Origin: JAQUOA01 sp037443785
GTDB taxonomy: Bacteria; Bacteroidota; Ignavibacteria; UBA10030; UBA8401
Length of the DNA stretch: 60,743 nucleotides
Direction of reading: 5' to 3'
Assembly (NCBI GenBank): GCA_037443785.1
Contig: JBBINR010000020.1
Span: 1 to 60,743 of the forward strand
Positions 42,687-51,277 of the stretch are shown piece after piece. Both the position numbers and the translations under genes were made by a program. The notes under the pieces were generated by a model, which was not told where the DNA came from, ran no database searches, and was given only the letters and a program-made list of their open reading frames with translations. Position 1 is the first letter of the stretch, and every line of letters starts with the position of its first letter.

Positions 42687-43661
42687 TTATTTTATAAAAT
42701 TACCGGCTAATTGAGATTTTATTTTTTCAAAATCAACATCATCAACAAAATACTCAACCGGATTTTGTTGAATTCCATTTTTCCGGACTTCGTAATGTAA
42801 ATGCGGTCCTGTAGAACGTCCGGTATTCCCCGAATAAGCAATGAGGTCGCCCCGTTTGACTCTTTGTCCGGAGTGTGCGACACATCGAGAAAGATGTGCA
42901 TACCAAGATTTATATCCAAAACCATGATTGATTTCAACTGCAATACCGTACGAACTTCCTGTATTGCCAGAAAGCTCTACAACTCCATTTCCCGTGGCGT
43001 ACACCGGCGTTCCAACATCATTATGAATGTCGACACCTTCATGCGGCCGCATCGTTCCAAGAAACGGATCACGGCGCATTCCAAAACCGTGATAAGAATA
43101 GGAGCCTTTCATCGGTTTAACAGCAGGAAGGCTCGCAAAGAGAACCTTGTTCTCTTCTTTCTTCCGGTCAATTTCGCCATAACTTTGTTTCTGGAATGCA
43201 ACCTCTTTCTCAATCTTTGATAACAAAACTGTCGACGTCGATAATAAATCATTTGCATCGCCGGAAACTAATCCTGCATACTCATCGGCAGGAACACCGC
43301 CGGTACCAAACGACCGCGTTTCAAGATCCACTTTCGGAAGATTGACCTCCGTTCGCAGCAAATTATCGCTTTCGGCTAATTTTTGCATGGTTGATGCAAT
43401 ACTAACCAAACGGGTATTTAGAGTCTTTATTCGTTCTTTCAAAATTGCGTTTTCCGAAGAAAGAGCCGCTGTAGTTCTAAACCCTATCTTGAGAAAATCC
43501 CCAAAATAATTATTGACCATCGCCCCCAATCCCAAAGCGGCTATTGTGCAAACGGCAACAATCACAATAAACCTCGTTCGGTAACCTTTTGCTTCCACAA
43601 AAGAAACCGAATCTTCGGAATAAAAGAATAACTTCTTTTTCTTAAACAATATCGCCCTCAC
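42687..43661 (-). CDS. M23 family (LytM) peptidase, membrane-anchored
   Basis: A 324-residue envelope protein with one N-terminal membrane helix (about 30-50, FIVIVAVCTIAALGLGAMV), a coiled coil (about 62-95) and a C-terminal M23 domain. Zinc ligands are visible in HEGVDIHND (His-x3-Asp) and GPHLHYEV (His-x-His), with YAHLSRC contributing the second catalytic His. M23 enzymes cleave peptidoglycan cross-bridges or, when degenerate, activate amidases; here the ligands are intact, so it is probably an active endopeptidase. It resembles MepM-type proteins. DUF2795 follows at 19 bases. Confidence 0.92.
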   Translation of the reverse strand: MRAILFKKKKLFFYSEDSVSFVEAKGYRTRFIVIVAVCTIAALGLGAMVNNYFGDFLKIGFRTTAALSSENAILKERIKTLNTRLVSIASTMQKLAESDNLLRTEVNLPKVDLETRSFGTGGVPADEYAGLVSGDANDLLSTSTVLLSKIEKEVAFQKQSYGEIDRKKEENKVLFASLPAVKPMKGSYSYHGFGMRRDPFLGTMRPHEGVDIHNDVGTPVYATGNGVVELSGNTGSSYGIAVEINHGFGYKSWYAHLSRCVAHSGQRVKRGDLIAYSGNTGRSTGPHLHYEVRKNGIQQNPVEYFVDDVDFEKIKSQLAGNFIK

Positions 43662-43735
43662 AGGTTGGAATAATTTTTTATGAAAATATAAAAATTAAGA
43701 TGCTTTGTCAAGAAACCTTTACAAAAATGGTCAAA

Positions 43736-44746
43736 TCATTCAAAATCATGCTCAAAATAGTCGATATTTCTTTTGGCAGATGACTTTCCTTTTTGCGCAA
43801 TGATTTTTTCCAATTTTTTAGAGAATTCTTGAGCCGCATCGTAGCCGTAATGGCGCTGCAGGTAATTTAGAGCAATAACCTCAGCAATAACAGTAACATT
43901 TTTCCCTGGAAAGATAGGTAATTTGATATGTGGAATATCGACATCCAATATTTTAATTGTACTTTGATCTAAACCGGTTCGGGTAAATTCTCCATTTGGC
44001 TGCCACTCCAATAATTCAACAACAATTTCAATACGCTTTTGATACCGGATAGAACGAATTCCAAAAATACTTTGCACATCAATTAAACCCAAACCTCGAA
44101 TCTCCATAAAGTGTTTTACAAGATCAGTTCCCGTTCCGAGTAAAATCCCTTCACCCTTTCTTGTAATCGTTACAACGTCATCAGAAACAAGACGATGTCC
44201 TCTCTCAACAAGGTCAAGAGCGATCTCACTTTTTCCGATTCCTGATCGACCGATAATCAATAAGCCAATTCCGTAAACGTCAACAAACGATCCATGAATA
44301 GTGGATTGAGGAGAAAATTGATCGTCGAGAAAATCACCTAAAAAGTAAACAGCTTTTGTGGTTTCTAACGGGGTTCGAAAAACCGGAACATTGTGATCTT
44401 CCGCGGTCTTTAATAATTCCGGATCGATCGTATTATTATTCGTAATAATAATGGCTGGGATAGCAAAACGAAAAAGCGTGTTGAACGACTCAACACGCTT
44501 TTCTAATGGCAGACTTAACAGGTAACGGATTTCGGTATTTCCAAAAATTTGCACTCTGTCAAACGTAAAAAGATCAGTGTAGCCGGCAATTGCCAGGCCC
44601 GGGCGATGAAGATTTTTGTCGACAATCTTATTGTCCATCCCGGCAACCGAAAGAGCTTCCAATTTTACCCGCATTTTATTTGTTTCAAACAAATATCCGA
44701 CCGTAATGCTTTTTTTACGATATTCTTTTCCGATTGTAAGCGCCAT
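43736..44746 (-). CDS. hprK: HPr kinase/phosphorylase
   Basis: A bifunctional enzyme that phosphorylates and dephosphorylates Ser46 of HPr-like proteins. Length 336. Features are the N-terminal HPrK domain, the catalytic His151 in STIHGSFVDVYG, the P-loop GRSGIGKS (166-173), the SDD segment (RLVSDDVVTITR) and the family signature EIRGLGLIDVQSIFGI. The C-terminus is lysine-rich. In Gram-negative bacteria this enzyme is linked to carbon or cell-wall regulation by incomplete PTS systems; no HPr gene is in the window. It follows hpf by 10 bases, in the conserved order xerC-hpf-hprK. Confidence 0.96.
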   Translation of the reverse strand: MALTIGKEYRKKSITVGYLFETNKMRVKLEALSVAGMDNKIVDKNLHRPGLAIAGYTDLFTFDRVQIFGNTEIRYLLSLPLEKRVESFNTLFRFAIPAIIITNNNTIDPELLKTAEDHNVPVFRTPLETTKAVYFLGDFLDDQFSPQSTIHGSFVDVYGIGLLIIGRSGIGKSEIALDLVERGHRLVSDDVVTITRKGEGILLGTGTDLVKHFMEIRGLGLIDVQSIFGIRSIRYQKRIEIVVELLEWQPNGEFTRTGLDQSTIKILDVDIPHIKLPIFPGKNVTVIAEVIALNYLQRHYGYDAAQEFSKKLEKIIAQKGKSSAKRNIDYFEHDFE

Positions 44747-44756
44747 AGAGATATTC

Positions 44757-45089
44757 CTATACTTTCTCCCGTGTCCGACGAATTTCTATTTTTTTCTTTT
44801 CACGTTGTTTCGATTTATACTTCTGAAGCTGTCGTTCAATCTTGGCAACGGCAGCATCGATCGACTTTGTAAATTCTTCAGATTTTTCCATTGCCTTTAA
44901 TAACGAACCATGCACCTGCACGAGAAGCTCTGCCGCTTTAATACTTTGCGACGGTTTTTCATAACTTAAAATCAATTCGACACCTATAATCCCGTCATAA
45001 TATTTTTCCAATTTCCGTATTGCATCTACAGCATGTGTCTGTAATGTTTCATGAGCTTTAAAATGCCGGGCAGTAATTTTCACGTCCAT
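44757..45089 (-). CDS. hpf: Ribosome hibernation promoting factor (HPF/YfiA family)
   Basis: A small ribosome-binding protein that blocks the decoding centre and promotes dimerisation or storage of ribosomes in stationary phase. From the ATG at 45089 it is 110 residues: DVKITARHFKAHETLQTHAVDAIRKLEKYYDGI, the conserved second strand VELILSYEKP, AELLVQVHGSLLKAMEKSEEFTKSIDAAVAKIERQL, and a basic C-terminal tail. It is the short form without the C-terminal dimerisation domain. A start at 45104 overlapping the xerC stop is also possible, but GGGGAT just before 45089 and the family's usual N-terminus favour the shorter form. Confidence 0.93.
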   Translation of the reverse strand: MDVKITARHFKAHETLQTHAVDAIRKLEKYYDGIIGVELILSYEKPSQSIKAAELLVQVHGSLLKAMEKSEEFTKSIDAAVAKIERQLQKYKSKQREKKKIEIRRTREKV

Positions 45090-45100
45090 AATATCCCCTT

Positions 45101-46006
45101 TCATGTTGTTGCCTTTGGATGTGCGTTCTGATAAATTTTTTTCAATCTGTCAACAGTAATATGGGTATACACTTGTGTCGTCGACAAGCTTTCATGTCCT
45201 AACAATTCTTTGACGGCGAGAATATCAGCACCATTGTCCAAGAGATGGGTTGCAAAAGAATGGCGCAACACATGCGGACTCTTTTGCTGAACTTCAGAAG
45301 CATCGGAAAGATATTTTTTCACAATTAAATATACCCGCTGCGGATAAAGTGATTCTCCTTTTTCAGTCAGCAATAATGTTTTCTCATTAGGATTAGTTTG
45401 ACCAAGTAACTCCTTTCGGAATAGTTGATATTGACGGAGAGATTTTTTTGCATGATCAGTAAGGGGGATAATCCGCTGTTTATTCCCTTTCCCCGTTACT
45501 TTCATTGTCGATCCATGGAAATCAATATCATTGACTTTCAGCCCAATCAACTCGGAGAGACGAATACCGCTTCCGTAGAACAACTCAAGAATTACGGAAT
45601 CACGGGTGCCAGAAAAGGTTTTTTGATCGGGCGATAATAAAATTTTTCTCATCGATTCTTTATCGACAAACTGCGGAAGTTTTTTTTCGGCTTTCGGGGT
45701 AATGGTATTGAGCGCGGGATTTTGCGGGATCATTTTTTTCCGAGAAAGAAACTTATAGAATGAGCGCAGCGTTGATAACTTTCGAACAACACTTTTCTTT
45801 GCCACACCGCCTTCCAGCAACACGCCAAGGAATGCTCGAATAACACTCTGATCCACAGCGACATGGTGATCAATTAATTCAGGGAAATGTTGTTGGAGAA
45901 ATGAATAGTATTGCGAAAGGTCGTTAGCGTACGACGTTAATGTGTGCTGAGAATAATTCCTCTCGTTTTCTATATACGAAAGATATAAGCGAATAAATTC
46001 TTGCAT
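45101..46006 (-). CDS. xerC: Tyrosine recombinase XerC/XerD
   Basis: A site-specific recombinase that resolves chromosome dimers at dif. Length 301. The N-terminal SAM-like domain (IRLYLSYIENERNYSQHTLTSYANDLSQYYSFL) is followed by the catalytic domain with the Arg in GSGIRLSELIGL, Lys in KVTGKGNKQR, His-x-x-Arg in HVLRHSFATHLL, His in LLGHESLSTTQ and the nucleophile Tyr in VYTHIT. XerC and XerD cannot be separated reliably by eye; the gene order topA-xerC-hpf fits xerC. It is 9 bases downstream of topA, so probably a housekeeping Xer and not a mobile-element integrase. Confidence 0.93.
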   Translation of the reverse strand: MQEFIRLYLSYIENERNYSQHTLTSYANDLSQYYSFLQQHFPELIDHHVAVDQSVIRAFLGVLLEGGVAKKSVVRKLSTLRSFYKFLSRKKMIPQNPALNTITPKAEKKLPQFVDKESMRKILLSPDQKTFSGTRDSVILELFYGSGIRLSELIGLKVNDIDFHGSTMKVTGKGNKQRIIPLTDHAKKSLRQYQLFRKELLGQTNPNEKTLLLTEKGESLYPQRVYLIVKKYLSDASEVQQKSPHVLRHSFATHLLDNGADILAVKELLGHESLSTTQVYTHITVDRLKKIYQNAHPKATT

Positions 46007-46015
46007 GTGGTAGTT

Positions 46016-48289
46016 TTACACAGCAACGGCTTGCGCTTCTTGTTCGTCAAGATAATATTCTTCTTTGCAACTCGGGCAAAGCAGATAGTCGCCTTTTCGC
46101 TTCGTCGATTTCTTGATCAGATAATTATTTCCGCAATGCTTACACTCTTTCATCACAGGCATTTCCCAAGAAATAAAATCACATGTCTTATTCTCGCCTG
46201 ACGCATTCGAACAACGGTAATATATTCGTTTTCGTCTCGTCTTGCTTTCAATGATATCGCCGTCCTTACATTTCGGACACTTCACCCCAGTCGTAATCGG
46301 TTGGGTATTCGTGCATGCCGGATAATTTGTACAGCCAAGAAACGGGCCGAATGGACCGCCTTTCACTTTCATATCACCGCCGCACACTTTGCATTTAATC
46401 CCTTCCATATGCTGATATTTTTCCGATTCATCCTCTAACGGTTTTCTATTCTTACACGTCGGATAACCGGAGCATGCTTTAAATTGTCCGTACCGTCCCC
46501 ACTTAATAATCATCGGACGACCGCACAAATCGCACGCTTCACCAGCATCATGCTGCAATGATTTCTTTATTTTTGTCGCCTGTTCATTAAGGTGCTCTAA
46601 CGAATGGCTGAACGGCTTATAAAAATCGTCCAACACTTGCACATATGTATTTTTGCCGTTCGCGATTGTCTCAAGCTCATCTTCCATCAGGGCAGTAAAC
46701 TTATAATTAACTACATCACTGAAAGATTTTTTTAGAATCCCAATAATTGTCATTCCCAGCGATGTCGCATACAATTTTCGATCCTGCTGATCAACATATT
46801 TCCTGTCTAAAATTGTCGATACAATCTGCGCATACGTACTTGGGCGTCCGATTCCCAATTCCTCTAATTTTTTTACAAGACTTGCTTCGGTATACCGCGC
46901 GGGTGGCTTTGTGAAATGCTGTTTAGGAAGAATATTTAGAATCGACGTATGCTGGCCAACAGCTAGGCCAGACGGAATTTTTGACGTGGGATCGGAATCA
47001 TCTTCAATTCCTTTTTCTTCGACCATGTCATCATAGACCTGCAAGAAACCTCTGAATACGGGAACTGAACCTGTAGCTCTAAATGCATAATCACCGCCGG
47101 TAATGTCGACAGTAAGTTGATCAAATGTAGCATGCGACATCTGTGAAGCAACAAACCGATTCCAAATCAGTTCATACAACGCATACATATCTTTTTCAAG
47201 GTATTTCTTTACATGTTTCGGAGTAAATTTAATCGAAGTAGGACGAATTGCTTCGTGTGCATCCTGCGAAGACTTTCCTTTTTTAAAAGTTCGAGCTTCC
47301 TTAGGCAAATATTCTGCACCATAATTTGAATAAATATATTCACGAACTCCTGCGACAGCATCATCGCTCAAACGAGTGGAATCAGTTCGCATGTAGGTAA
47401 TCAAACCAACGGTACCTTCGTCTCCAAGGTCAATACCTTCGTACAGTTTTTGAGCAAGCATCATTGTGCGTTTGGCTGACAAGCGTAAGCGGCTGGCTGC
47501 TTCCTGCTGCAATGTGCTGGTAATAAATGGAGCGTTGGGATTTCTTTTAACTAATTTCTTTTGGACGTCGCTGATTGCAAATTTTTGTTTCTTGATATCG
47601 TTGACGTAACCGGTCGCCGTGGTTTCATCCTGAATTTTTGGATCGCTGCCGGCAATCTTGATAAGCTTAGCGAAAAACGGTTCAGATTTTTCGGTTTTAA
47701 ATTCTCCTGTGACAGACCAATATTCTTCTGCCACAAATGCTTTAATCTCTTCTTCTCGCTCACAGATCAATCGAAGTGCAACAGACTGAACTCTTCCCGC
47801 CGACAATCCATAATATACGGTCTTCCATAAAAACGGACTGACTTTATATCCAACAAGACGATCCATTGCACGACGTGCACGCTGCGATTCGACAAGATTT
47901 TTATCAACCTTGTGCGGATTCTGCATTCCCTCTTGAACACCCGTAGGAGTAATTTCATGGAACAGGACACGGAAAATATGTTTATTCTCTGAAGTTAATT
48001 CATCGGCAATATCGGACGCAATGGCTTCACCTTCACGGTCAGGGTCGGTTGCGATATAAACATTCTTTGCATCCGAAGCGATTTTTTTCAACTTAGCAAC
48101 AACTTCTTCTTTTCCTTGGATCACTTCATATTTTGATTCATAATTATTTTCGACGTCAACGCCAAGTTTACTTTTTGGCAGATTCTTAATATGGCCAACG
48201 GAAGCTTCAACAACGTAATCTTTACCAAGATATTTATTAATTGTTTTTGCTTTGGAAGGTGATTCTACTATTATTAACGATTTACCCAT
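46016..48289 (-). CDS. topA: DNA topoisomerase I
   Basis: A type IA topoisomerase that relaxes negative supercoils. Length 757. The Toprim domain begins LIIVESPSKAKTINKYLG with DPDREGEAIA, and the active-site Tyr lies in GLITYMRTDSTRLSD. The C-terminal region has four zinc-ribbon repeats: CDLCGRPMIIKWGRYGQFKACSGYP, CKVCGG...CTNYPAC, CPKCKDGD...CSNASGENKTC and a degenerate final one (CKHCG...CPSCKEEYY). It starts the run topA-xerC-hpf-hprK. No oddity was seen. Confidence 0.98.
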   Translation of the reverse strand: MGKSLIIVESPSKAKTINKYLGKDYVVEASVGHIKNLPKSKLGVDVENNYESKYEVIQGKEEVVAKLKKIASDAKNVYIATDPDREGEAIASDIADELTSENKHIFRVLFHEITPTGVQEGMQNPHKVDKNLVESQRARRAMDRLVGYKVSPFLWKTVYYGLSAGRVQSVALRLICEREEEIKAFVAEEYWSVTGEFKTEKSEPFFAKLIKIAGSDPKIQDETTATGYVNDIKKQKFAISDVQKKLVKRNPNAPFITSTLQQEAASRLRLSAKRTMMLAQKLYEGIDLGDEGTVGLITYMRTDSTRLSDDAVAGVREYIYSNYGAEYLPKEARTFKKGKSSQDAHEAIRPTSIKFTPKHVKKYLEKDMYALYELIWNRFVASQMSHATFDQLTVDITGGDYAFRATGSVPVFRGFLQVYDDMVEEKGIEDDSDPTSKIPSGLAVGQHTSILNILPKQHFTKPPARYTEASLVKKLEELGIGRPSTYAQIVSTILDRKYVDQQDRKLYATSLGMTIIGILKKSFSDVVNYKFTALMEDELETIANGKNTYVQVLDDFYKPFSHSLEHLNEQATKIKKSLQHDAGEACDLCGRPMIIKWGRYGQFKACSGYPTCKNRKPLEDESEKYQHMEGIKCKVCGGDMKVKGGPFGPFLGCTNYPACTNTQPITTGVKCPKCKDGDIIESKTRRKRIYYRCSNASGENKTCDFISWEMPVMKECKHCGNNYLIKKSTKRKGDYLLCPSCKEEYYLDEQEAQAVAV

Positions 48290-48344
48290 CGTAAACTCTA
48301 TTATCTCCTAGTATGTAAATTCTCTAACAGACATTCTATTTCAA

Positions 48345-48803
48345 TTAATGAATTGTATCGTTGCCATGCAACATTTTTCTGCTTCCTAGATTCATGGAAT
48401 CATCATTTTCCATCAATAAGCCGACAACCAGCAATTTTATTTCATCGACTGTCACGGAAACATATCCGCTCATCATAATCCGGTCGATCAACACTTCAAT
48501 ATCAAGGTCATTAATCAGTCCAAGCTCTCTCAGCTGAATCAGGTATCCGTATGCTTCTGCACCGATGACGATTCGTTCGGCTTCATGCAGTACGCGATGT
48601 GAATGCGGCGAGCTTTCTGCCGTATCAGTAATCATCGCATCGCCGTGATTCACTTTTTCAAACAACCAGTTGAATGCCGTACTAATTTCAGTCGTCGAAT
48701 ATCCTTTTTGTGAAAGAATACTCAGATCAATATCCGCGATCGGAGTATTTTTTCGCAATTCGCTGATCAAGTACACTAAGATTTCAACAATTTTTTCTTG
48801 CAT
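48345..48803 (-). CDS. smg: DUF494 family protein Smg
   Basis: A 152-residue helical protein of the DUF494/Smg family: MQEKIVEILVYLISELR, then DIDLSILSQKGYSTTEISTAFNWLFEKV and IDRIMMSGYVSVTVDEIKLLVVGLL. In many bacteria this gene lies between dprA/topA and others; here it lies directly upstream of topA (55 bases), in keeping with that conserved neighbourhood. Its biochemical function is unknown, although the second half resembles a DNA- or RNA-associated helical domain. It is 12 bases downstream of ybeY. Confidence 0.88.
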   Translation of the reverse strand: MQEKIVEILVYLISELRKNTPIADIDLSILSQKGYSTTEISTAFNWLFEKVNHGDAMITDTAESSPHSHRVLHEAERIVIGAEAYGYLIQLRELGLINDLDIEVLIDRIMMSGYVSVTVDEIKLLVVGLLMENDDSMNLGSRKMLHGNDTIH

Positions 48804-48815
48804 CGGCGTCCTTTG

Positions 48816-49244
48816 TTACTTCTTTAATAACAAACTGAGTTTCGTCACGTATCGTTCCTGTTTGTCAAACATCACCTTTTTGTCTGCTGGATTTGTATCG
48901 ATATAACCAATCGAATGCAATGTCCCATGAACAATCAGCCGAATCATTTCATTTCTCATTGTTGTAAAATATTCCTTCGCCTGCCTTCTTGCCTGTATCA
49001 CATTAATATAAATTTCAGCTTCTACAGTTTCTTCTTCCAGAGGAAAAGTAATAATGTCTGTAACGCTGTCGTGATTCAAAAATTTTTTATTGATTGATCG
49101 AATTTTTTTATCATCGGCAAACACGAACGACAGATCGGCATTGCGAATTTTTTCCTGCTTGCAAACGTACTGAACGATCCGCTGAATGTCCTTTGATGAA
49201 AAAAATATTTTTTTTTGCTCGCGGATAAGCTTTGTTGAAATCAT
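48816..49244 (-). CDS. ybeY: Endoribonuclease YbeY (third zinc ligand not His)
   Basis: A metal-dependent RNase for 16S rRNA 3' maturation and ribosome quality control. Length 142. The N-terminus is normal (LSFVFADDKKIRSINKKFLNHDSVTDIITFPL) and is followed by an EIYINV strand. The zinc motif usually HGxLHLxGYDH reads HGTLHSIGYIDTN: two histidines are kept and the third is replaced in the Ile-Asp region. I believe Bacteroidota YbeY sequences often have Asp or Lys-Asp there, so this may be a lineage feature instead of loss of function. It overlaps the upstream hypothetical gene by 4 bases (ATGA). Confidence 0.9.
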   Translation of the reverse strand: MISTKLIREQKKIFFSSKDIQRIVQYVCKQEKIRNADLSFVFADDKKIRSINKKFLNHDSVTDIITFPLEEETVEAEIYINVIQARRQAKEYFTTMRNEMIRLIVHGTLHSIGYIDTNPADKKVMFDKQERYVTKLSLLLKK

Positions 49245-49693
49245 TTTTTCTTTGTCGCACCGTTTGCGAGCACAGGTTCCTTTGTTAATGACAGGGCGAT
49301 CCCCGCAAGCATCACATCGACCGCCAGCATTCGGTAATCTCCGGAAAGAATTGATTTGTCCACATTAGAATAGAACGTACAACCGCCTTCTTTTTCAACG
49401 ACAATAGCCGACACTTTGTCTTTCGTTTCACTGATGAATGTCACTTCCCCAATATCCTGACTGACAACGTAGTCGCTGCAAAAATGAAGTTGAAAATGCG
49501 TATTGTGAGTGTACGCTGAAATGAGATTTCCTTTTTTCTTCCCGATGGAAATATCTGGATAAATTTCCAACGCCAATTGTCTGTTATCCACTGCACGAAA
49601 CTCAAATCGAAAATTATTTCCTTTAAGCTTTCCTTCTACGCCGAGAACTTTCCCGATTTTTTTTATGTCAGATTTTTCAAAAAGTGAATTCAT
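49241..49693 (-). CDS. Hypothetical protein upstream of ybeY
   Basis: A 150-residue protein without signal peptide or membrane helix. It contains alternating beta-strand-like stretches (GNNFRFEFRAVDNRQLALEIYPDISIG, THFQLHFCSDYVV, GEVTFISETKDKVSAIVVEKEGGC) and a helical C-terminal part (RMLAVDVMLAGIALSL). I do not recognise the family. It overlaps ybeY by 4 bases, so it is translationally coupled to rRNA maturation and may be related to it, but nothing in the sequence shows this directly. Confidence 0.65.
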   Translation of the reverse strand: MNSLFEKSDIKKIGKVLGVEGKLKGNNFRFEFRAVDNRQLALEIYPDISIGKKKGNLISAYTHNTHFQLHFCSDYVVSQDIGEVTFISETKDKVSAIVVEKEGGCTFYSNVDKSILSGDYRMLAVDVMLAGIALSLTKEPVLANGATKKK

Positions 49694-49721
49694 ACGAAGC
49701 CCTTACCGATAGGTCTCAAAC

Positions 49722-49750
49722 AGAAAAACCCCGTTGACCGTTCGGGGTTT
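49722..49750 (-). terminator. Terminator between the MBL hydrolase and the ybeY operon
   Basis: Stem AAACCCCG (49726-49733) / CGGGGTTT (49743-49750), loop 9 bases, followed on the minus strand by TTTTT. It lies about 100 bases beyond the hydrolase stop codon and about 30 bases before the next gene. Confidence 0.8.
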
Positions 49751-49852
49751 GATGTCTCAATCGCTATAGTTATCCAGTACCGTCAAATGAGCATCTCTTT
49801 TATTTTTACTAATATAGAGAGAGGTTGGCATGGAAGTCAAGTCTTCTCTTTC

Positions 49853-50749
49853 TTACCAGTTTATTTCCATCCCTTCAAAAGCAGCTGCGCATTCAAACTT
49901 TAACGCCTTGTTTTTTACTTCGTGAAGACACTTTTCTACAATCGAATCGACCTGTTGATCTGTTCTGTTTGGCTCATGATGGAAAAGGATACATTTCTTC
50001 ACATTTGCATCGTTCGCTAATTTCATTGTAAACAGATAATGTGAATGTCCCCATCCGACCCTATCCATATACTCTTCGGGTGTATAGGTGGCATCATGAA
50101 TAAGAACGTCAGCATTCTTAGCGAAATCAATAATTCTCTGATTCGGGTCCCCTTTTTGTGCAAGGAATTTTTCCTGTACTATCGGTTCAAAATTTGTCAC
50201 GCGTGAGGCAAATTCATGATCGAACGGTTCATTGTCGCTGATATAAACCAACGATTTCCCGCGATAATCGATTCTATATCCAACCGTAAATCCCGGATGA
50301 TTGACATAAATCGTTTTTACTTTTGCATCGTGGATTGAAAATTCTTCTTCGCCGATACTGCGAAATCGAAGCAGTGCTTTTAATTCGTTGAGTTGAACGG
50401 GGAAATAAATTCTTTTCATCTGATCAGCAATGATATGCTGCAGATCAATCTCTTCTCTATCAGTACCGATGATGGTGATTTCGTTTCCGGAAATGAATGC
50501 AGGCTTAAAAAAAGGAAATCCTTGAATATGATCCCAGTGCGGATGGGTAATGAGAATATGTGCTCGAACGGATTCCCCCTGAGAAATCAAAAAATCTCCA
50601 AGATTGCGAATACCCGTTCCTGCATCAAAGATAATCAGTTCATCATTATCCAAACGCAGTTCAAGCGATGGAGTGTTTCCGCCGTACTTTACAGTATTTT
50701 TTCCGGGGGTTGGAATGGATCCTCGAACTCCCCAAAATTTTAACTTCAC
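49853..50749 (-). CDS. MBL-fold metallo-hydrolase
   Basis: A 298-residue metallo-beta-lactamase-fold hydrolase. Ligands are visible: HPHWDH (the HxHxDH motif) in ILITHPHWDHIQGF, an Asp in VYISDNEPFDHEF, and a late His in CILFHHEP. The N-terminus MKLKFWGVRGSIPTPG with YGGNTPSLEL is typical of a large MBL subgroup that includes PhnP-like phosphoribosyl cyclic phosphodiesterases and RNase Z-like enzymes. Substrate is unknown. It has no signal peptide, so it is cytoplasmic. It starts 18 bases after the gamma carbonic anhydrase gene. Confidence 0.9.
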   Translation of the reverse strand: MKLKFWGVRGSIPTPGKNTVKYGGNTPSLELRLDNDELIIFDAGTGIRNLGDFLISQGESVRAHILITHPHWDHIQGFPFFKPAFISGNEITIIGTDREEIDLQHIIADQMKRIYFPVQLNELKALLRFRSIGEEEFSIHDAKVKTIYVNHPGFTVGYRIDYRGKSLVYISDNEPFDHEFASRVTNFEPIVQEKFLAQKGDPNQRIIDFAKNADVLIHDATYTPEEYMDRVGWGHSHYLFTMKLANDANVKKCILFHHEPNRTDQQVDSIVEKCLHEVKNKALKFECAAAFEGMEINW

Positions 50750-50767
50750 CGGCGCAATCCTTTCACA

Positions 50768-51277
50768 TCATGTTCGGTAAGTAGCTACATAGTCGACATA
50801 ATTTTGCGCAGATTGTTTTAACGATTGAATTTCTTCTTCCGTTAACTTTCGAATGACTTTTGCAGGAATTCCGGCAACAAGAGTTCCTTCAGGTATCACA
50901 CTTCCCATCGTTACTACGGCACCTGCAGCAACAAGCGCAAATGGTCCTACTTTGGCATCATCTAAAATTACTGCCCCCATACCAATTAAGCAATAATCAT
51001 AAATTGTGCAAGCATGAATTACCGCGTTGTGACCTACCGTCACATTCGATCCAATGTGCGTGGGATATTTCTTACTTGTTACATGAACGACTGAATTGTC
51101 TTGAATATTCGTCCGTTCTCCAATTCGTATATAGTGAACATCCCCTCGAATAACGGTATTAAACCAAACACTTGAATCTTTTCCGATTTCTACATCACCG
51201 ATAATTTGTGATCCTTCGGCGATGAAAACCGAGGGATGAAGCTTGGGGGTTATTCCCTTATATGTTATAATTGCCAT
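50768..51277 (-). CDS. Gamma-class carbonic anhydrase family protein
   Basis: A 169-residue left-handed beta-helix protein with hexapeptide repeats (IGDVEIGKDSSVWFNTVIRGDVHYIRIGERTNIQDNSVVHV; HIGSNVTVGHNAVIHACTI). The histidines of VVHV, VGHNAVIH correspond to zinc ligands of the YrdA/PaaY/CamH-like group. The family includes active carbonic anhydrases and CoA-related transferases, so the activity here is unproven. It is coupled to the DUF3108 gene (shared base at 51277) and to the MBL hydrolase gene downstream. Confidence 0.92.
   Translation of the reverse strand: MAIITYKGITPKLHPSVFIAEGSQIIGDVEIGKDSSVWFNTVIRGDVHYIRIGERTNIQDNSVVHVTSKKYPTHIGSNVTVGHNAVIHACTIYDYCLIGMGAVILDDAKVGPFALVAAGAVVTMGSVIPEGTLVAGIPAKVIRKLTEEEIQSLKQSAQNYVDYVATYRT

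Noticed and set aside
45101..46006. Tyrosine recombinase as a mobile-element integrase
   Set aside because: It sits in a housekeeping cluster (topA, hpf, hprK) with no attachment site, phage or transposon genes nearby.
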